The translations under genes and the position numbers were made by a program. 64,000 bases of DNA from NCBI RefSeq assembly GCF_000855665.1, contig NZ_JXSS01000002.1, positions 1 to 64,000 on the forward strand, written 5' to 3'. Below the pieces are notes generated by a model. The model had not been told where the DNA came from and ran no database searches. It was given only the letters and a program-made list of their open reading frames with translations. Below, in pieces: positions 31,276 to 40,664 of the stretch (within the stretch, counting starts at the first letter, position 1; every line of letters begins with the position of its first letter). Origin of the DNA: Lysobacter sp. A03. Lineage in GTDB: Bacteria; Pseudomonadota; Gammaproteobacteria; Xanthomonadales; Xanthomonadaceae.

Positions 31276-32084
31276 GCCGCATCGCCACGCGCTTCGCCGC
31301 ATTGAAAGCACAGGGGCGCAAGGCGCTGGTGCCCTTCATCACCGCCGGGGATCCGTCCCTGGAGGCCACGATGCCGGTGATGCACGCACTGGTGGCCGCC
31401 GGCGCGGACGTAATCGAAATCGGCGTCCCGTTCTCGGATCCGATGGCCGACGGCACCACCATCCAGCACAGCTCCGAGCGCGCACTCGCCCGCGGGGCCG
31501 ACATGGACTACGTGTTCGAGACTGTTCGCCAGTTTCGCGAGGACAACCAGGACACCCCGGTCGTGCTGATGGGTTACCTCAACCCGGTCGAGATCCGCGG
31601 TCCGGAAGCCTATGCCGCGCAGGCGGTCGCCGCCGGTATCGACGGGGCGCTGCTGGTCGACCTGCCGCCCGAGGAAGCGGTCGAGTACCGCGAGGCGTTC
31701 GACCGTCACGGCCTGGCGCTGATCCTGCTCGCCGCCCCCACCACCTCGGCGGAGCGCATGCAGCGCTTGTGCACGCTGGCGACCGGCTACCTGTACTACG
31801 TCACCTACGCCGGCGTGACCGGCGGGGACCATCTCGACACCGGCGCCGCCGGCGACCGCCTGCGTGCGATACGCGCGCTCGGCAAAGTGCCGGTGGTTGC
31901 CGGTTTCGGCATCAAGGATGCCGCCAGTGCGGCTGCCATGGCAGTGCACGCCGACGGCGTGGTCGTAGGCAGCGCGCTGGTCGCCGCCATGGCCGATGCA
32001 CTGGATCCCGCCGATGCGGCGCGCAACGCCGCCGCGTTCCTCTTGCCCCTGCGTAAAGCCCTCGACTCCTTGCCCGGTGCCTGA
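31272..32084 (+). CDS. trpA: Tryptophan synthase alpha subunit
   Basis: TIM-barrel subunit that releases indole from indole-3-glycerol phosphate and passes it to TrpB. The catalytic glutamate is in [15 protein letters not shown], which also supplies the catalytic aspartate at the family position (seen as FSDPMADG). The [11 protein letters not shown] block and the GFGIKD phosphate loop are present. 270 residues. trpE, trpG, trpD and trpC are not in the window, so the pathway genes are split. Confidence 0.96.
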
Positions 32085-32226
32085 GGAACGGCCGGACGAA
32101 CGCCTGCGGTAAACTGCCGCGTTCGCCGGCGGTACCGGCAACCGTCCGTCGCCATTTTCTGGCGGCTGGCGGGCACAGACACCTCCGGATCATTGCACCG
32201 GACCAATTACAGGGAATCCGCAACGC

Positions 32227-33117
32227 ATGTCCTGGCTCAAGAAACTCATGCCTTCCGGCATCCGGACCGAGACGCCCGTCGCCAAGCGCCGCAGCGTGCC
32301 CGAAGGCCTTTGGGAAAAGTGCGACCGCTGTGGCGCGGTGCTGTACCGCCCCGAGCTCGAAGAGAACCTGGAAGTCTGTCCGAAGTGCAGCCACCACCGC
32401 GCCATCCGTGCGCGGGCCCGGCTCACGGCCTTGCTGGACGCCGGCAGCACCACTGAGATCGGCGCGGAGCTCGGTCCCACCGATGTGCTCAAGTTCCGCG
32501 ACCAGAAGCGCTATTCGGACCGTATCAAGGCCGCGCAGAAAGCCACGGGCGAGCGCGACGCGCTGATCGCGATGAAGGGTGAGCTCAAGCAGCGTCCGCT
32601 GGTGGCGTGCGCGTTCGACTTCGCGTTCATGGGCGGATCCATGGGCTCGGTGGTCGGTGAGCGGTTTGCCCTCGCCGCCGAAGCCGCGCTGGCGGCGGGC
32701 TGCCCACTGGTGTGCTTCACCGCCACCGGTGGCGCGCGCATGCAGGAGAGCCTGTTCTCCCTGATGCAGATGGCCAAGACCTCCGCCGCGCTGGGTCGCC
32801 TGCGCGCCGCGGGCCTGCCTTACATCGCGGTGCTCACCCATCCCACCACCGGCGGCGTGTCCGCGTCGCTGGCCATGCTGGGCGACATCAACATCGCCGA
32901 GCCCGAAGCACTGATCGGCTTCGCTGGCCCGCGCGTGATCGAACAGACCGTGCGCGAGACCCTGCCGGAAGGTTTCCAGCGCAGCGAATTCCTTCTGGAG
33001 CATGGCGCCATCGACCAGATCTGCGACCGTCGCGAGATGCGCGACCGACTCGCCGACCTGCTCGCCATGATGATGCGCCAGCCCGAGCCCGTCGATGATG
33101 GCGGGGAGAACGCGTAA
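32227..33117 (+). CDS. accD: Acetyl-CoA carboxylase carboxyltransferase beta subunit
   Basis: With AccA it transfers CO2 from biotin-BCCP to acetyl-CoA, starting fatty acid synthesis. It has an N-terminal four-cysteine zinc ribbon (CDRC...CPKC) and the crotonase-like carboxyltransferase core ([31 protein letters not shown]). 296 residues. The ATG at 32227 is preceded by a 142-base gap with no strong promoter. The stop shares its last base with the glmM ATG (TAATG). Confidence 0.96.
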   Translation: MSWLKKLMPSGIRTETPVAKRRSVPEGLWEKCDRCGAVLYRPELEENLEVCPKCSHHRAIRARARLTALLDAGSTTEIGAELGPTDVLKFRDQKRYSDRIKAAQKATGERDALIAMKGELKQRPLVACAFDFAFMGGSMGSVVGERFALAAEAALAAGCPLVCFTATGGARMQESLFSLMQMAKTSAALGRLRAAGLPYIAVLTHPTTGGVSASLAMLGDINIAEPEALIGFAGPRVIEQTVRETLPEGFQRSEFLLEHGAIDQICDRREMRDRLADLLAMMMRQPEPVDDGGENA

Positions 33118-34475
33118 TGGGACGTCGTTATTTCGGCACCGACGGAATCCGCGGCCGGGTAGGCGAGAGCCCCATATCCGCCGACTTCCTGCTCCGCCTG
33201 GGCAATGCTTACGGCCATGCGCTCAAGCGCTCGGTCGAGTCCGGTCGGGCGTGGCGCAAGCCGGTGGTGATCATCGGCAAGGACACGCGCATATCCAACT
33301 ACATGTTCGAGGCGGCTCTGGAAGCCGGCCTCGTGGCGGCTGGCGTGGACGTGCAGTTGATGGGTCCGATGCCGACCCCGGCGGTCGCCCACCTGACCCG
33401 CTCGATGCGCGCCGACGGCGGCATCGTGATCTCCGCCTCGCATAATCCGCACTACGACAACGGCATCAAGTTCTTCTCGGCCGAAGGCGAGAAGCTCGAC
33501 GACGCCACTGAACTGGCCATCGAAGCTGCTCTGGATGAGCCTTTCAGCACCGTAGCGTCCGCCGAGCTGGGCAAGACCGCGCGCACCCGCGATGCCATCG
33601 GCCGCTACGTCGAGGCCTGCAAGACCTCCGTACCCAAGGGTTTTGATCTGGGCGGCATGCACATCGTGCTCGACTGCGCGCACGGCGCGACTTACCAGCT
33701 CGGGCCGCTGGTCCTGCGCGAACTGGGGGCCAAACTGGATACGATCGGCGTGGATCCCAACGGCCTCAACATCAACGACGGCGTGGGCACGACCCACCCG
33801 GAGGCCTTGGCCGAGCGCGTTCGCAGCACCGGCGCCGACCTGGGTATCGCCTTCGACGGCGACGGCGACCGGGTGATGTTTGTCGATGCCGACGGGACCG
33901 TCCACGACGGCGATGACCTGATCTACGTGCTCGCCAACGACTGGCGCGAGAGCGGCCGGCTTCAGGGCCCGGTGGTGGGCACGCTGATGACCAACTACGG
34001 ACTGGAACGCGCCTTCGAGCAGTCGGGAATCGAGTTCCTGCGTGCCAAGGTCGGTGACCGCCACGTGCACCAGAAGCTGGTTGAGCACGGCGGCGTACTG
34101 GGCGGCGAGGCGTCCGGCCATCTGCTGTGCGTGGACCGCACCAGTACCGGCGATGGCATCGTCAGTGCATTGCAGGTGCTGGAAGTGCTGCGCCGCCGCG
34201 GCATCGGCCTGAAAGAGGCGCTCGCCGGTCTGGAACGGGTGCCGCAGAAAACCGTGAATGTGCGCTGCGGCGACGCCGTGAAGCCCGCTGAGCTGCCATC
34301 CGTACAAGCTGCTTTGGCCGAAGCGCAGCGGGCGGTCGCCGGCCGCGGGCGTGCCTTCCTTCGCCCGTCCGGTACCGAGCCGGTGGTCAGGGTCACGGTG
34401 GAGGCCGATGATGACGGACTGATGCAGTCGACGCTGGATCGCCTTGCCGGCGCGGTGCGCGAAGCGGCCCGATAG
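33117..34475 (+). CDS. glmM: Phosphoglucosamine mutase
   Basis: Interconverts glucosamine-6-P and glucosamine-1-P for UDP-GlcNAc. The phosphoserine S108 is in ISASHNP, the Mg loop is DGDGDR, the sugar-binding loop is GGEASGH, and the phosphate-binding loop is [11 protein letters not shown]. 452 residues. It overlaps accD by one base, so fatty-acid and cell-wall precursor genes are translationally linked here. The more common neighbours folP or folC are absent. Confidence 0.97.
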   Translation: MGRRYFGTDGIRGRVGESPISADFLLRLGNAYGHALKRSVESGRAWRKPVVIIGKDTRISNYMFEAALEAGLVAAGVDVQLMGPMPTPAVAHLTRSMRADGGIVISASHNPHYDNGIKFFSAEGEKLDDATELAIEAALDEPFSTVASAELGKTARTRDAIGRYVEACKTSVPKGFDLGGMHIVLDCAHGATYQLGPLVLRELGAKLDTIGVDPNGLNINDGVGTTHPEALAERVRSTGADLGIAFDGDGDRVMFVDADGTVHDGDDLIYVLANDWRESGRLQGPVVGTLMTNYGLERAFEQSGIEFLRAKVGDRHVHQKLVEHGGVLGGEASGHLLCVDRTSTGDGIVSALQVLEVLRRRGIGLKEALAGLERVPQKTVNVRCGDAVKPAELPSVQAALAEAQRAVAGRGRAFLRPSGTEPVVRVTVEADDDGLMQSTLDRLAGAVREAAR

Positions 34476-34526
34476 GCCGTCGCCGGTCGCGGCCGGCCCC
34501 GCTTCTTTGATGAGGTTTCAGACCCT

Positions 34527-35474
34527 ATGAGCCCGACCCGTATCCCGATCTTCGACATCAGTCGCTTCGACGATCCAGCCCAGCGGGACGCCTTTGTCGC
34601 CGAACTGGGCGCTGCCTACCGGGAGTGGGGCTTCGCCGGCGTGCGTGGACACGGCATCGCGCAGTCGCAGGTTGACCGCAGCTACGAGGTGTTCCAGCGC
34701 CTGTTCGCGCTGCCCGAGGACGTCAAGCGCAAGTACCACGTCGTCGGTGGCGGCGGCGCGCGTGGTTACACGCCCTTCGGCATCGAGACCGCCAAAGGCG
34801 CGCAGCACTTCGATCTGAAGGAGTTCTGGCACGTCGGCCGCGAGATCCCCCGGGACTCGCGCTACGCCGAGTCCATGCCGCCCAATGTATGGCCCGAGGA
34901 GCTGCCGGAGTTCCGCGAGGTTGCTTACGGCCTGTACCAGTCGCTGGACCGACTCGGTGCCAGGGTGCTCAGTGCGCTGGCACTGCATATCGGCCTGGAC
35001 GAGCACTGGTTCGACGACAAGATCGACAGCGGTAATTCGATCCTGCGCCCGTTGCACTACCCCCCGATCACCAGCCTCGAGGTCCCCAACGAGCGCGCCG
35101 GCGCGCACGAGGACATCAACCTCATCACCTTGCTGGTGGGCGCCAGTGCAGAGGGCCTGGAGGTGCTTTCCCACGCGGGCGAGTGGGTACCTTTTACCGC
35201 CGATGCCGACACCATCGTGGTCAACATCGGCGACATGCTGCAGCGGCTCACCAACCACGTGTACCCGTCCACGACACACCGTGTGGTCAATCCGCAGGGC
35301 GAGAAGGCGCGCCAGCCGCGCTACTCCACCCCGTTCTTCCTCCACCCCAACCCCGACTTCCTGATCGACGTGCTGCCGGGAACGGTCACCGCTGACAACC
35401 CGAGCCGGTACCCGGAGCCGATCACCGCCCAGGGATATCTGGAAGAGCGGCTGCGGGAGATCAAGCTCAAGTAG
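34527..35474 (+). CDS. 2-oxoglutarate/Fe(II) oxygenase, isopenicillin-N-synthase-like
   Basis: 315 residues of the IPNS/plant-type dioxygenase family: an N-terminal DIOX_N-like part (PIFDISRF...WGFAGVRGHGI) and a double-stranded beta-helix. The iron ligands are H194, D196 (AHEDINL) and H251 (TTHRVV). The 2-oxoglutarate/substrate-binding R-x-S is in QPRYSTPFF. These enzymes hydroxylate or desaturate small molecules, and the substrate is unknown. It lies between the housekeeping genes glmM and tpiA, on the same strand, with no sign of a biosynthetic cluster. Confidence 0.88.
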   Translation: MSPTRIPIFDISRFDDPAQRDAFVAELGAAYREWGFAGVRGHGIAQSQVDRSYEVFQRLFALPEDVKRKYHVVGGGGARGYTPFGIETAKGAQHFDLKEFWHVGREIPRDSRYAESMPPNVWPEELPEFREVAYGLYQSLDRLGARVLSALALHIGLDEHWFDDKIDSGNSILRPLHYPPITSLEVPNERAGAHEDINLITLLVGASAEGLEVLSHAGEWVPFTADADTIVVNIGDMLQRLTNHVYPSTTHRVVNPQGEKARQPRYSTPFFLHPNPDFLIDVLPGTVTADNPSRYPEPITAQGYLEERLREIKLK

Positions 35475-35593
35475 GTTTCAGCCGGCCGGCCAGGTCGGGC
35501 CGGACGGTACCGGAAACGGTGCGTTGAAACCCCCGTCGGTCGCCCATCATCCACGGTGCGGTAGAATCCTGCCTTTCACTCGCGGGGGTAGGC

Positions 35594-36346
35594 ATGGCAC
35601 GTCGCAGGATTGTCGCTGGTAACTGGAAGTTGAACGGAGATCGTCGATTCTCCGCGGAGCTGCTGGATGCAGTGGCTGCCGGCGAGGCGCGCCCTGGTGT
35701 GCAGCGCATCATCATCCCGCCGGCGCTGTACCTGGCCGAGCTGATCGCCCGCTATGCCGACAAGGGCCTGGAGTTTGGCGCCCAGGACGTCAGCGAGCAT
35801 GCCAGCGGCGCCTATACCGGCGAGATCTCAGCGCAGATGCTGGCGGACGTGGGAGCCGGTTATTGCCTCGTCGGCCACTCCGAGCGCCGCCAATACCATC
35901 ACGAGACCAGCGAGCTGGTCGCCGCCAAGTTCATGGCAGCCAAGGCTGCAGGCATCATTCCCATCCTGTGCGTGGGCGAGAGCCTGCAGGAGCGTGAGGA
36001 CGGCAAGACCGAGGCGCGATTACAGGAGCAGCTGGCCCCGCTGCTGGTCGACGGTGCGAACGCCCTGGACGGGGCGATCGTCGCCTACGAGCCGGTCTGG
36101 GCAATTGGTACTGGAAAGACCGCCAGCCCCGAGCAGGTGCAATCGGTTCACGCATTCATCCGTAGCGGAGTCGCGTCGCAGGATGATAGAATCGCTGGCT
36201 CGCTTCCGATCCTGTACGGCGGCAGCGTAAAGGCCGACAATGCCGCCGCCTTGTTCTCACAAGCGGATGTCGACGGCGGCCTGGTAGGCGGCGCGTCGCT
36301 GGTGGCCGCCGACTTCAACGCCATCGCAGCCGCGCTGGCATCCTGA
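35594..36346 (+). CDS. tpiA: Triosephosphate isomerase
   Basis: Glycolytic TIM barrel of 250 residues. The N-terminal NWKLNGD carries the active-site Asn and Lys, the catalytic His is in VGHSERR, the catalytic Glu is in YEPVWAIGTGK, and the phosphate loop ends LVGGASL. A TAGAAT -10-like hexamer lies at 35562-35567, 27 bases before the ATG, without a clear -35. tpiA-secG-tRNA-Leu is a conserved order in gammaproteobacteria. Confidence 0.97.
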   Translation: MARRRIVAGNWKLNGDRRFSAELLDAVAAGEARPGVQRIIIPPALYLAELIARYADKGLEFGAQDVSEHASGAYTGEISAQMLADVGAGYCLVGHSERRQYHHETSELVAAKFMAAKAAGIIPILCVGESLQEREDGKTEARLQEQLAPLLVDGANALDGAIVAYEPVWAIGTGKTASPEQVQSVHAFIRSGVASQDDRIAGSLPILYGGSVKADNAAALFSQADVDGGLVGGASLVAADFNAIAAALAS

Positions 36347-36390
36347 CCTGCTCCGGGCCTGGCCCGGGCAACTGACCAAAGAGTCTTCCG

Positions 36391-36819
36391 ATGCTGTTGT
36401 TCCTCAACGTCATCTATGTGCTGATCGCCGCCTCCATGATCGTGCTGATCCTGATGCAGCGCGGTTCCGGCGCGCAAGCCGGCGCGGGCTTCGGCGGCGG
36501 CGCATCCGCGACAGTGTTCGGCGCACGCGGCGCTTCGAGCTTCCTGTCGAAAGCGACCAAATGGCTGGCGATCTCGTTTTTTGTGATTGCCATGTTCATG
36601 GCGTGGCAGGCGACCAACGTCGCCGTCGGTCCGGTAAGTGAAGGGCAGGGCTTGGGTGTGATGTCGCAGGTGCCGGTTGATACCGCCCCCAGCGCTCCTG
36701 CCGTTCCGGGTCAGGCGCCTGTTGATGCGCCGGCTCCAGTGGTCGCCCCGGAGGTTCCTGCGGCCCCGGCCGTTCCCGAGACGACGGATTCGGCACCGCC
36801 CGAACCGGTCCAAAACTAG
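36391..36819 (+). CDS. secG: Preprotein translocase subunit SecG
   Basis: Small inner-membrane partner of SecYE. Two hydrophobic helices (about residues 2-22 and 50-70) flank a conserved loop with GSGAQAGAGFGGGAS...GARGASSFL. The last 60 residues are a Pro/Ala/Val-rich tail that makes it longer (142) than E. coli SecG (110). tRNA-Leu follows 126 bases later, the same neighbour as in E. coli. Confidence 0.93.
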   Translation: MLLFLNVIYVLIAASMIVLILMQRGSGAQAGAGFGGGASATVFGARGASSFLSKATKWLAISFFVIAMFMAWQATNVAVGPVSEGQGLGVMSQVPVDTAPSAPAVPGQAPVDAPAPVVAPEVPAAPAVPETTDSAPPEPVQN

Positions 36820-36894
36820 GTCGGTCGCGATAAGATAGTCAGTCACATCCGGCAAGGAAGCACGGGTGTCCGGTCGCCATGACCGGAAGCCGGA

Positions 36895-36914
36895 TCCACC
36901 CGTTAGCGGGTGGA
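36895..36914 (+). other. Hairpin between secG and tRNA-Leu
   Basis: An 8-bp stem (TCCACCCG and CGGGTGGA) closes a TTAG loop. There is no U-tract, so it is more likely an RNA structure or processing element in a secG/tRNA-Leu transcript than a terminator. Confidence 0.4.
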
Positions 36915-36945
36915 GCGGAGCAGGAGGCGTAGAGCTGGAGCATGT

Positions 36946-37030
36946 GCCCAGGTGGCGGAATTGGTAGACGCACTACCTTGAGGTGGTAGCGGCTTAGGTC
37001 GTGGGGGTTCGAGTCCCCCCTTGGGCACCA
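36946..37030 (+). tRNA. tRNA-Leu (anticodon GAG)
   Basis: 85-base class II tRNA. The acceptor stem is GCCCAGG with CTTGGGC, the anticodon stem is CTACC/GGTAG with GAG at 36980-36982, and a short variable arm follows. The T arm has GTTCGAGTC, and the CCA end is encoded (37028-37030). The sequence closely matches leuU-type genes that sit after secG. No clear own promoter was seen, so co-transcription with secG is likely. Confidence 0.96.
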
Positions 37031-37050
37031 CTCCACAGTTGTACCGTCAA

Positions 37051-37086
37051 CGGCATCGACTGCTGCCACAGGCAGCATTGATGCCG
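37051..37086 (+). other. Long hairpin between tRNA-Leu and nuoA
   Basis: CGGCATC (37051-37057) pairs with GATGCCG (37080-37086), and TGCTGCC (37061-37067) with GGCAGCA (37071-37077), with a small internal loop and an ACA apex. That is 14 bp in total, with no U-tract. It begins 20 bases after the tRNA CCA end and ends 46 bases before nuoA. A second small hairpin follows at 37098-37113 (CCACGC/GCGTGG). The likely role is in transcript processing or the nuo leader. Confidence 0.55.
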
Positions 37087-37132
37087 CCGAGCCAAGGCCA
37101 CGCACAAGCGTGGTGTAGCCGAGAGAACAGAA

Positions 37133-37489
37133 GTGCTGGGCGAATATCTGCCGACCTTGTTGTTTCTTATCGTCGCCAGCGGCATTGGCGTCGCCCTTCT
37201 GGTGGTGGGACATCTGCTGGGGCCCAAGCGCCCGAGCCTGGCGAAAATGTCCCCGTACGAATGCGGCTTCGAAGCGTTCGAAGACGCGCGCATGCAGTTC
37301 GACGTGCGTTACTACCTCGTCGCCATCCAATTCATCATTTTCGATCTGGAAATCATCTTCCTGGTGCCTTGGGCTACGGTGTTCCGTGACCTGGGTGTCG
37401 TCGGCCTGGTGGAGATGGGGATTTTCGTGAGCATGTTGCTGCTCGGCTTCATCTACGTGTGGAAGAAGGGAGCGCTGGAATGGGAGTGA
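37133..37489 (+). CDS. nuoA: NADH-quinone oxidoreductase subunit A
   Basis: Membrane subunit of complex I, 118 residues with three helices. The family blocks [10 protein letters not shown] and [18 protein letters not shown] are intact, including the conserved Cys. GTG start at 37133. Its 3' end overlaps nuoB by 10 bases. First gene of a complete nuoA-N operon (37133-51925). Confidence 0.96.
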   Translation: MLGEYLPTLLFLIVASGIGVALLVVGHLLGPKRPSLAKMSPYECGFEAFEDARMQFDVRYYLVAIQFIIFDLEIIFLVPWATVFRDLGVVGLVEMGIFVSMLLLGFIYVWKKGALEWE

Positions 37490-38058
37490 GTGAGACCATC
37501 TCGGGCCTGATGCACAACCCGGTGCCCGAAGGGCGCCTGGACGACATCCTGCTCGCCGGCGAAGACAACCCGCTGCTGCAGCAGGGCTTTGTCACCACCA
37601 GCCTCGACGCATTGTGGAACTGGGCACGCACCGGTTCGATGTGGCCGGTGTCGTTCGGCCTGGCCTGTTGCGCGGTGGAGATGATGCACGCCGGCGCGGC
37701 ACGGCTCGACCTTGACCGCTATGGCGTCATTTTCCGTCCTTCGCCGCGCCAGTCCGACGTGATGATCGTGGCCGGTACGCTGGTCAACAAGATGGCGCCC
37801 GCGCTGCGCAAGATCTACGACCAGATGCCCGAGCCCAAGTGGGTCATCTCGATGGGCAGCTGCGCCAATGGCGGCGGCTACTACCATTACTCATATTCCG
37901 TGGTGCGCGGCTGCGACCGGATCGTCCCGGTTGACATCTACGTGCCCGGCTGCCCGCCAACGGCCGAGGCGCTGGTGTACGGCATCCTGCAGTTGCAGAA
38001 GAAGATCCGCCGCGGCACCAACTTTGGCGAGAACAAGACCGGTGTCCGCGATGAGTGA
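37480..38058 (+). CDS. nuoB: NADH-quinone oxidoreductase subunit B
   Basis: Hydrophilic subunit carrying the terminal [4Fe-4S] cluster N2, next to the quinone site. The cluster cysteines are C63-C64 (CCAVEMM), C128 (GSCANGGG) and C158 (PGCPP). I chose the ATG at 37480, inside the nuoA end, because it begins the family N-terminus ([18 protein letters not shown]). 192 residues. Overlaps nuoC by 8 bases. Confidence 0.97.
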   Translation: MGVSETISGLMHNPVPEGRLDDILLAGEDNPLLQQGFVTTSLDALWNWARTGSMWPVSFGLACCAVEMMHAGAARLDLDRYGVIFRPSPRQSDVMIVAGTLVNKMAPALRKIYDQMPEPKWVISMGSCANGGGYYHYSYSVVRGCDRIVPVDIYVPGCPPTAEALVYGILQLQKKIRRGTNFGENKTGVRDE

Positions 38059-38779
38059 GTCGATCACCGCGTACGCCAATCGCCTGCGAGCGCGCTTCGC
38101 CGAATGCACGGTCACCGTCGCCGAGCCGCGCGGCGAGATCGGCATCGAGATCGATCCTGCGCAGTGGCGCGCCACTGCACTGGCCCTGCGCGACGAGTTC
38201 GGGTTTGAGCAACTGACCGACGTCAGTGGCGTGGACTACCTGACCTGGGGCAGCGACGAGTGGAACACCGAGCCTTCTTCCGAGGGCTTCTCCCGTGGCG
38301 TGGAAGGAAAAGGCCCGGGTCGCTTTGTCTGGGGGCAGATGCCCAGTGGCGCTGCCGATGCGCCCAGGCGCCGGTTTGCCGCCGTGGCCCATCTGTTGTC
38401 CTTCCAGCACAACCAGCGGCTGCGCATGCGCACGTTCGCCGCCGATGACGAGATGCCGATCGTGGACTCGCTCACCTCGGTGTGGGCGGGCGCCAACTGG
38501 TTCGAGCGTGAGGCGTTCGATCTGTTCGGCATCGTGTTCGAGGGCCACCCGGACCTGCGCCGCATCCTCACCGACTACGGGTTCATCGGCCATCCGTTCC
38601 GCAAGGATTTCCCGCTGATCGGCAACGTCGAAGTACGTTACGACGCCGAGCGCAAGCGCGTGATCTATGAACCGGTATCCATCGAGCCGCGCGTGCTGGT
38701 ACCGCGTGTGATCCGCGATGACTCGCGTTACCTGACCGCCGCCGACGAATCGGCTGCGCGTCTGGGGGTGAAGCCATGA
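38051..38779 (+). CDS. nuoC: NADH-quinone oxidoreductase subunit C
   Basis: Peripheral-arm (30-kDa) subunit of complex I. The diagnostic block [28 protein letters not shown]-type segment covers about residues 152-180, followed by [10 protein letters not shown]. Separate from nuoD, unlike the fused nuoCD of E. coli. 242 residues. The start at 38051 lies inside the end of nuoB, and the stop overlaps nuoD (ATGA). Confidence 0.96.
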   Translation: MSESITAYANRLRARFAECTVTVAEPRGEIGIEIDPAQWRATALALRDEFGFEQLTDVSGVDYLTWGSDEWNTEPSSEGFSRGVEGKGPGRFVWGQMPSGAADAPRRRFAAVAHLLSFQHNQRLRMRTFAADDEMPIVDSLTSVWAGANWFEREAFDLFGIVFEGHPDLRRILTDYGFIGHPFRKDFPLIGNVEVRYDAERKRVIYEPVSIEPRVLVPRVIRDDSRYLTAADESAARLGVKP

Positions 38780-40101
38780 ACACGCCTGCCACGACCATGC
38801 CGCTGATCAACGAGACCACCGACAATCCGCACGGCGGCGTCACCGGCTCGGCGGAGATCCGCAACTACACCATGAACTTCGGCCCGCAGCATCCGGCCGC
38901 GCATGGCGTGCTGCGCCTGATCATGGAGATGGACGGCGAGGTCGTGCAGCGCGTCGATCCCCACGTCGGCCTGCTCCACCGTGGCACCGAGAAGCTCGCC
39001 GAATCCAAGCCGTTCAACCAGTCCATCGGTTACATGGACCGCCTCGATTACGTCTCGATGATGTGCAACGAGCACGCCTACGTGCGCGCCATCGAGAACC
39101 TGATGGGGCTGGAGGTGCCGGAGCGTGCGCAGTACATCCGCACGATGTTCGATGAGATCACCCGGCTGCTGAACCACCTGATGTGGCTGGGCTCCAACGC
39201 GCTCGACCTGGGCGCGATGGCGGTGATGCTGTACGCGTTCCGCGAGCGCGAAGAGCTGATGGACGTCTATGAAGCGGTGTCGGGCGCGCGCATGCACGCG
39301 ACCTATTACCGTCCCGGCGGCGTCTACCGCGACCTGCCCGACGTCATGCCACGGTACAAGGAATCGCCGTGGCGCAAGGGCGGCAAGCTCAAGCGCTTCA
39401 ACGCCTGGCGCGAAGGCTCGATGCTCGACTACCTGGACTCGTTCTGCGACGACTTCCCGCACCGTGTCGACGAGTACGAGACCCTGCTCACCGACAACCG
39501 GATCTGGAAGCAGCGCACCGTCGGTATCGGCGTGGTCAGCCCCGAGCTCGCCAAGGCCTGGGGCATGACCGGCGTGATGCTGCGCGGTTCGGGTATCGAA
39601 TGGGACCTGCGCAAGAAGCAGCCCTACGCGAAATACGCCGAGATGGACTTCGATATCCCGCTGGGCACCGAGGGCGACTGCTATGACCGCTATCTGGTCC
39701 GCATCGCCGAAATGCGCCAGTCAACCCGGATCATCAAGCAGTGCGTCGCGTGGCTGCGGGTCAATCCCGGCCCGGTGATGGTCGACAACTACAAGGTCCG
39801 GCCGCCAGCGCGTGAGGAGATGAAGGAGTCGATGGAAGCGTTGATCCATCACTTCAAGTTCTTTACCGAGAGCTACTGCGTGCCTGCCGGCGAGACCTAC
39901 TGCGCGGTCGAGGCGCCCAAGGGCGAGTTTGGCTGCTACCTGGTGTCCGACGGCGCCAACAAGCCGTTCCGGGTCAAGCTGCGCGCGCCTGGCTTTGCCC
40001 ACCTGTCGTCGATGGACGCTGTTATCCGCGGGCACATGCTGGCCGACGCGGTGGCGATGATCGGTACCTATGACCTCGTTTTTGGCGAGGTGGATCGCTG
40101 A
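38776..40101 (+). CDS. nuoD: NADH-quinone oxidoreductase subunit D
   Basis: The 49-kDa subunit, related to [NiFe]-hydrogenase large subunits, which lines the quinone cavity with NuoB. Signatures are [26 protein letters not shown] and the C-terminal DPVFGEVDR-like end (DLVFGEVDR). 441 residues. The ATG overlaps the nuoC stop by 4 bases. Confidence 0.97.
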   Translation: MNTPATTMPLINETTDNPHGGVTGSAEIRNYTMNFGPQHPAAHGVLRLIMEMDGEVVQRVDPHVGLLHRGTEKLAESKPFNQSIGYMDRLDYVSMMCNEHAYVRAIENLMGLEVPERAQYIRTMFDEITRLLNHLMWLGSNALDLGAMAVMLYAFREREELMDVYEAVSGARMHATYYRPGGVYRDLPDVMPRYKESPWRKGGKLKRFNAWREGSMLDYLDSFCDDFPHRVDEYETLLTDNRIWKQRTVGIGVVSPELAKAWGMTGVMLRGSGIEWDLRKKQPYAKYAEMDFDIPLGTEGDCYDRYLVRIAEMRQSTRIIKQCVAWLRVNPGPVMVDNYKVRPPAREEMKESMEALIHHFKFFTESYCVPAGETYCAVEAPKGEFGCYLVSDGANKPFRVKLRAPGFAHLSSMDAVIRGHMLADAVAMIGTYDLVFGEVDR

Positions 40102-40128
40102 CAAGGCGATCGCTGAGGATCTGAACGA

Positions 40129-40656
40129 ATGAAAGCGACTGGAAATTTCGAGGCGTGCCGCAACGTCGACCCGATGGTCGCGCTGTCCGATGCGACACGC
40201 GCGTTCATCGACCACTGGGTGGCCAAGTTCCCGGCCGACCGCAAGCGCTCGGCGGTGATCCAGGCGCTGTTTGCGACCCAGGAGCAGAACGGCGGCTGGC
40301 TGAGCGATGAACTGATCGCCGCGGTCGCCCGCTACCTCGGGCTGCCCCCGGTGCTGGCCTATGAGGTCGCGACGTTCTACTCGATGTTCGTGCTCGAGCC
40401 GGTCGGTCGCAACAACGTCGCTTTCTGTACCAACATCAGCTGCTGGCTCAACGGCGCCGAGGATCTGGTCGCACATGCCGAGAAGACCCTGGGTTGCAAG
40501 CTGGGCGAATCCAGCCCGGATGGCCGGGTGTTTCTCAAGCGCGAGGAAGAGTGTGTCGCCGCCTGCTGTGGTGCCCCGGTGATGCTGGTCAACGGTCATT
40601 ACCACGAGAAGCTCGACGCCGCCGCCGTCGACGCGATCCTCGCTGGACTGGAGTGA
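40129..40656 (+). CDS. nuoE: NADH-quinone oxidoreductase subunit E
   Basis: The 24-kDa thioredoxin-like subunit with [2Fe-2S] cluster N1a. The ligands are C100 and C105 (CTNISC) and C142 and C146 (CVAAC), the standard spacing. 175 residues. A GAGGA ribosome-binding site lies ahead of the ATG. Confidence 0.97.
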   Translation: MKATGNFEACRNVDPMVALSDATRAFIDHWVAKFPADRKRSAVIQALFATQEQNGGWLSDELIAAVARYLGLPPVLAYEVATFYSMFVLEPVGRNNVAFCTNISCWLNGAEDLVAHAEKTLGCKLGESSPDGRVFLKREEECVAACCGAPVMLVNGHYHEKLDAAAVDAILAGLE

Positions 40657-40664
40657 GGCAGAAC

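Noticed and set aside
32085-32226. TAAACT hexamer upstream of accD as a promoter
   Set aside because: No matching -35, and the 142-base gap otherwise shows only GC-rich inverted repeats.
35486-35503. CCGGCC/GGCCGG hairpin after the oxygenase gene
   Set aside because: A 6-bp stem with no U-tract, of a kind expected by chance in DNA this GC-rich, so it is not called a terminator.
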